Shown piece by piece: positions 4,873 through 6,525 of a stretch of DNA of 6,525 bases (position 1 is the first letter of the stretch; every line of letters starts with the position of its first letter). The DNA comes from DATAPE01 sp036265345. Lineage in GTDB: Bacteria; Actinomycetota; CADDZG01; WHSQ01. The translations under genes and the position numbers were made by a program. Below the pieces are notes generated by a model. The model was not told where the DNA came from. It was given only the letters and a program-made list of their open reading frames with translations, and searched no databases. The DNA is taken from positions 1 through 6,525 of the forward strand of contig DATAPE010000039.1 in the NCBI GenBank assembly GCA_036265345.1. Reading direction: 5' to 3'.

Positions 4873-6525
4873 GACAACCCTCACCGAGCGGCTGCTCTTT
4901 GCCGCCGGTGTCATCGATCAGATCGGCAGGGTCGATGACGGCAGCACCCAGACCGACTCCCTGGCGCTGGAACAGAAACACGGCATCACTATCAAGTCCG
5001 CCGTGGTTTCTTTCACGATCGGCGGCGTCACAGTCAACCTGATCGACACACCCGGTCACCCAGACTTCATCGCCGAGGTCGAACGCGTATTGAACGTGAT
5101 GGACGGGGCGGTACTGGTCATCTCCGCGGTGGAGGGAGTACAGGCCCAGACGCGCATCCTGATGCGGACGCTCCAACGGCTGAACATCCCCACACTCATC
5201 TTTGTAAACAAGATCGACCGTGCTGGAGCCCAATACGACGACGTGCTGAAAGCGATCTCCGAGAAGCTAACGCCGCATATCATCCCGATGGGACGAACCA
5301 GCAACCTCGGCACGCGCGATGCTCGATTCGCGCCATACGGCACCACCGACCCGCCACTGAGGGCACGACTGGTCGACCTTCTCGCCGACCACGACGCCTC
5401 GCTTCTAAGCGCTTACGTTGATGACGAGGCAGCCGTGTCGCATACCCGGCTTCGCGGGGAGCTCGCAGCCCAGACCAAGCGCGCACAGGTGCATCCTGTG
5501 TTCTTCGGCTCGGCGGTCACCGGCGAGGGGGTCGACGGTCTGATGACAGGCATCGAAGAGCTCCTTCCTGCCGACGCGGGCGACCCGAACGGCCCCGTTT
5601 CCGGCACGGTCTTCAAGGTTGACCGCGGCCCCTCCGGGGAGAAGGTCGCCTACGTTCGCATGTTCTCGGGGATGGCGCGAACGCGTGACCGATTGCAACT
5701 GCGCACGGATGAGGAGCGGAAGGTCACTGCGATCAGTGTCTTCGACCAGGGCTCGGTCGTCCGCTGCGAGTCGGTAGCGGCAGGACAGATCGCAAAGCTC
5801 TCCGGCCTCGGAGACATCCAGATCGGTGACCCGATCGGTACTCCACGATCGACTCTGGAGGGTCACTTCTTTGCTCCTCCGACCCTCGAAACCGTGATCG
5901 TCCCCCGGGACCCAGGCGACAAAGGCCGCCTCCACGTGGCGTTAACCCAGCTCGAGGAGCAGGATCCGCTGATCAATCTGCGCCAGGACGATGCTCGGCA
6001 AGAGCTGTTTTTGTCCTTATACGGAGAGGTACAGAAAGAAGTCATCCAGGAAACTCTCGCCGCCGATTTCGATATCGATGTCGACTTCCGTGAGACCACG
6101 ATGATCTGCATCGAAAGGCCGATCGGGGTGGGCACCGCGGTCGAGGTCATCGGCAAACCGCCCAACCCATTCGCCGCAACGGTTGGGCTCCGGATCGAGC
6201 CGGCCGCAATCGGCTCCGGGGTGGAATACCGGCTGGAGGTTGAGCTGGGCTCGCTGCCACTTGCATTCCACAAAGCGGTGGAAGAGACCGTCCACGAGAC
6301 GTTGCGCCAGGGCCTCTATGGCTGGCGGGTCACCGACTGCACAGTCACAATGACGGACTCGGGGTACTGGGCGCGACCCGGGAGCAGCGCGGGAGACTTC
6401 CGTTATTTGACTCCCCTCGTGCTCATGAGCGCGCTGGCCGAAAGCGGCACCAAGGTCTGTGAGCCGATCCATCACTTCCATATCGAGGCGCCGGCCGATG
6501 CGCTGGGCGGGATCCTGGGCCTCCT
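4826..6525 (+). CDS. EF-G-like ribosomal protection GTPase, Otr(A)/Tet(M) tetracycline-resistance class (3'-partial)
   Basis: 566 codons are visible and the frame is open at the right edge; relatives have about 640-660 residues, so most of domain V is missing. These GTPases bind the ribosome like EF-G and release tetracycline from the decoding site. Visible GTPase motifs are: P-loop AHVDAGKT (10-17), switch I EQKHGITI (49-56), DTPGH (74-78), NKID (128-131) and GSA (228-230). Domain II spans about 255-340, III about 352-425, and IV about 428-545, with QGLYGWRVTDCTVTM (495-509), which is strongly Tet/OtrA-like; domain V begins near 546. ELGSLPLAFHKAVEETVH (473-490) recalls Streptomyces Otr(A). 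The start gives MQILNLGILAHVDAGKTTLT, colinear with Tet(M); an in-frame TGA at 4817 excludes earlier starts. The ribosome site GAGAGG (4808-4813) is weak and 12 bases away. Oddities: His52 replaces the usual Arg of RGITI, and the domain IV tip reads GYWARPGSSAGDF without SPVS. A resistance role is likely but unproven. Confidence 0.92.
   Translation, partial: MQILNLGILAHVDAGKTTLTERLLFAAGVIDQIGRVDDGSTQTDSLALEQKHGITIKSAVVSFTIGGVTVNLIDTPGHPDFIAEVERVLNVMDGAVLVISAVEGVQAQTRILMRTLQRLNIPTLIFVNKIDRAGAQYDDVLKAISEKLTPHIIPMGRTSNLGTRDARFAPYGTTDPPLRARLVDLLADHDASLLSAYVDDEAAVSHTRLRGELAAQTKRAQVHPVFFGSAVTGEGVDGLMTGIEELLPADAGDPNGPVSGTVFKVDRGPSGEKVAYVRMFSGMARTRDRLQLRTDEERKVTAISVFDQGSVVRCESVAAGQIAKLSGLGDIQIGDPIGTPRSTLEGHFFAPPTLETVIVPRDPGDKGRLHVALTQLEEQDPLINLRQDDARQELFLSLYGEVQKEVIQETLAADFDIDVDFRETTMICIERPIGVGTAVEVIGKPPNPFAATVGLRIEPAAIGSGVEYRLEVELGSLPLAFHKAVEETVHETLRQGLYGWRVTDCTVTMTDSGYWARPGSSAGDFRYLTPLVLMSALAESGTKVCEPIHHFHIEAPADALGGILGL

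Noticed and set aside
5405..6481. Long minus-strand frames (5405-5935, 5863-6273, 6017-6481) inside the GTPase gene
   Set aside because: The + strand reads continuously as an EF-G-like GTPase with motifs in correct order; the reverse frames overlap one another and have no family features.
4826..6525. Reading the GTPase as housekeeping EF-G or LepA
   Set aside because: Its start, domain IV pattern QGLYGWxVTDC and ELGSLPLAFHKA are characteristic of the Otr(A)/Tet(M) class; no rpsL/rpsG/tuf neighbours are present.

Overview
The window is a moderately high-GC stretch of bacterial chromosome, with every gene I accept on the + strand. Tight packing, repeated ATGA stop/start overlaps, and a tetracycline-type ribosomal protection GTPase closer to Streptomyces Otr(A) than to Firmicute Tet(M) suggest an actinobacterium, perhaps a soil or uncultured lineage. 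This is inferred from composition and family resemblance; there is no rRNA or tRNA to place it. I see no IS element, integrase, att site, CRISPR array or replication origin.

Region 1 (1-4222) looks like a single envelope operon of five genes. (a) A CopD-type four-helix membrane protein with two C-terminal extracytoplasmic YtkA/FixH-like beta domains; its 5' end lies outside the window. (b) A small lipoprotein with an Ig-like domain. (c) A minimal CPBP/Abi-type membrane protease. (d) A lipoprotein resembling the substrate-binding proteins of branched-chain amino acid/amide ABC transporters, with no permease or ATPase nearby. (e) An unrecognised protein with an N-terminal membrane segment, a secreted domain and a C-terminal anchor. 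The first junction has an 11-bp gap carrying a strong Shine-Dalgarno; the next three junctions are 4-bp ATGA overlaps. All five products are predicted to sit in or outside the membrane, so a shared role in metal handling or envelope sensing is plausible but unproven.

Region 2 (4223-4653) holds a short gap with a hairpin followed by a complete YCII/DGPF-domain gene.

Region 3 (4654-6525) holds a leader region and an EF-G-like ribosomal protection GTPase (Otr(A)/Tet(M) class) that starts at 4826 and runs off the right edge, with 566 codons visible. The leader has a candidate promoter overlapped by repeats and a 36-codon upstream ORF with a much better ribosome binding site than the GTPase gene. 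This small ORF overlaps the GTPase start in another frame, and the arrangement resembles leader-peptide control of an antibiotic-inducible gene. The GTPase also has two unusual sites: His instead of Arg in the switch I RGITI motif, and a domain IV tip loop lacking the SPVS motif of Tet(M)-type proteins. Its activity against tetracycline therefore cannot be assumed.
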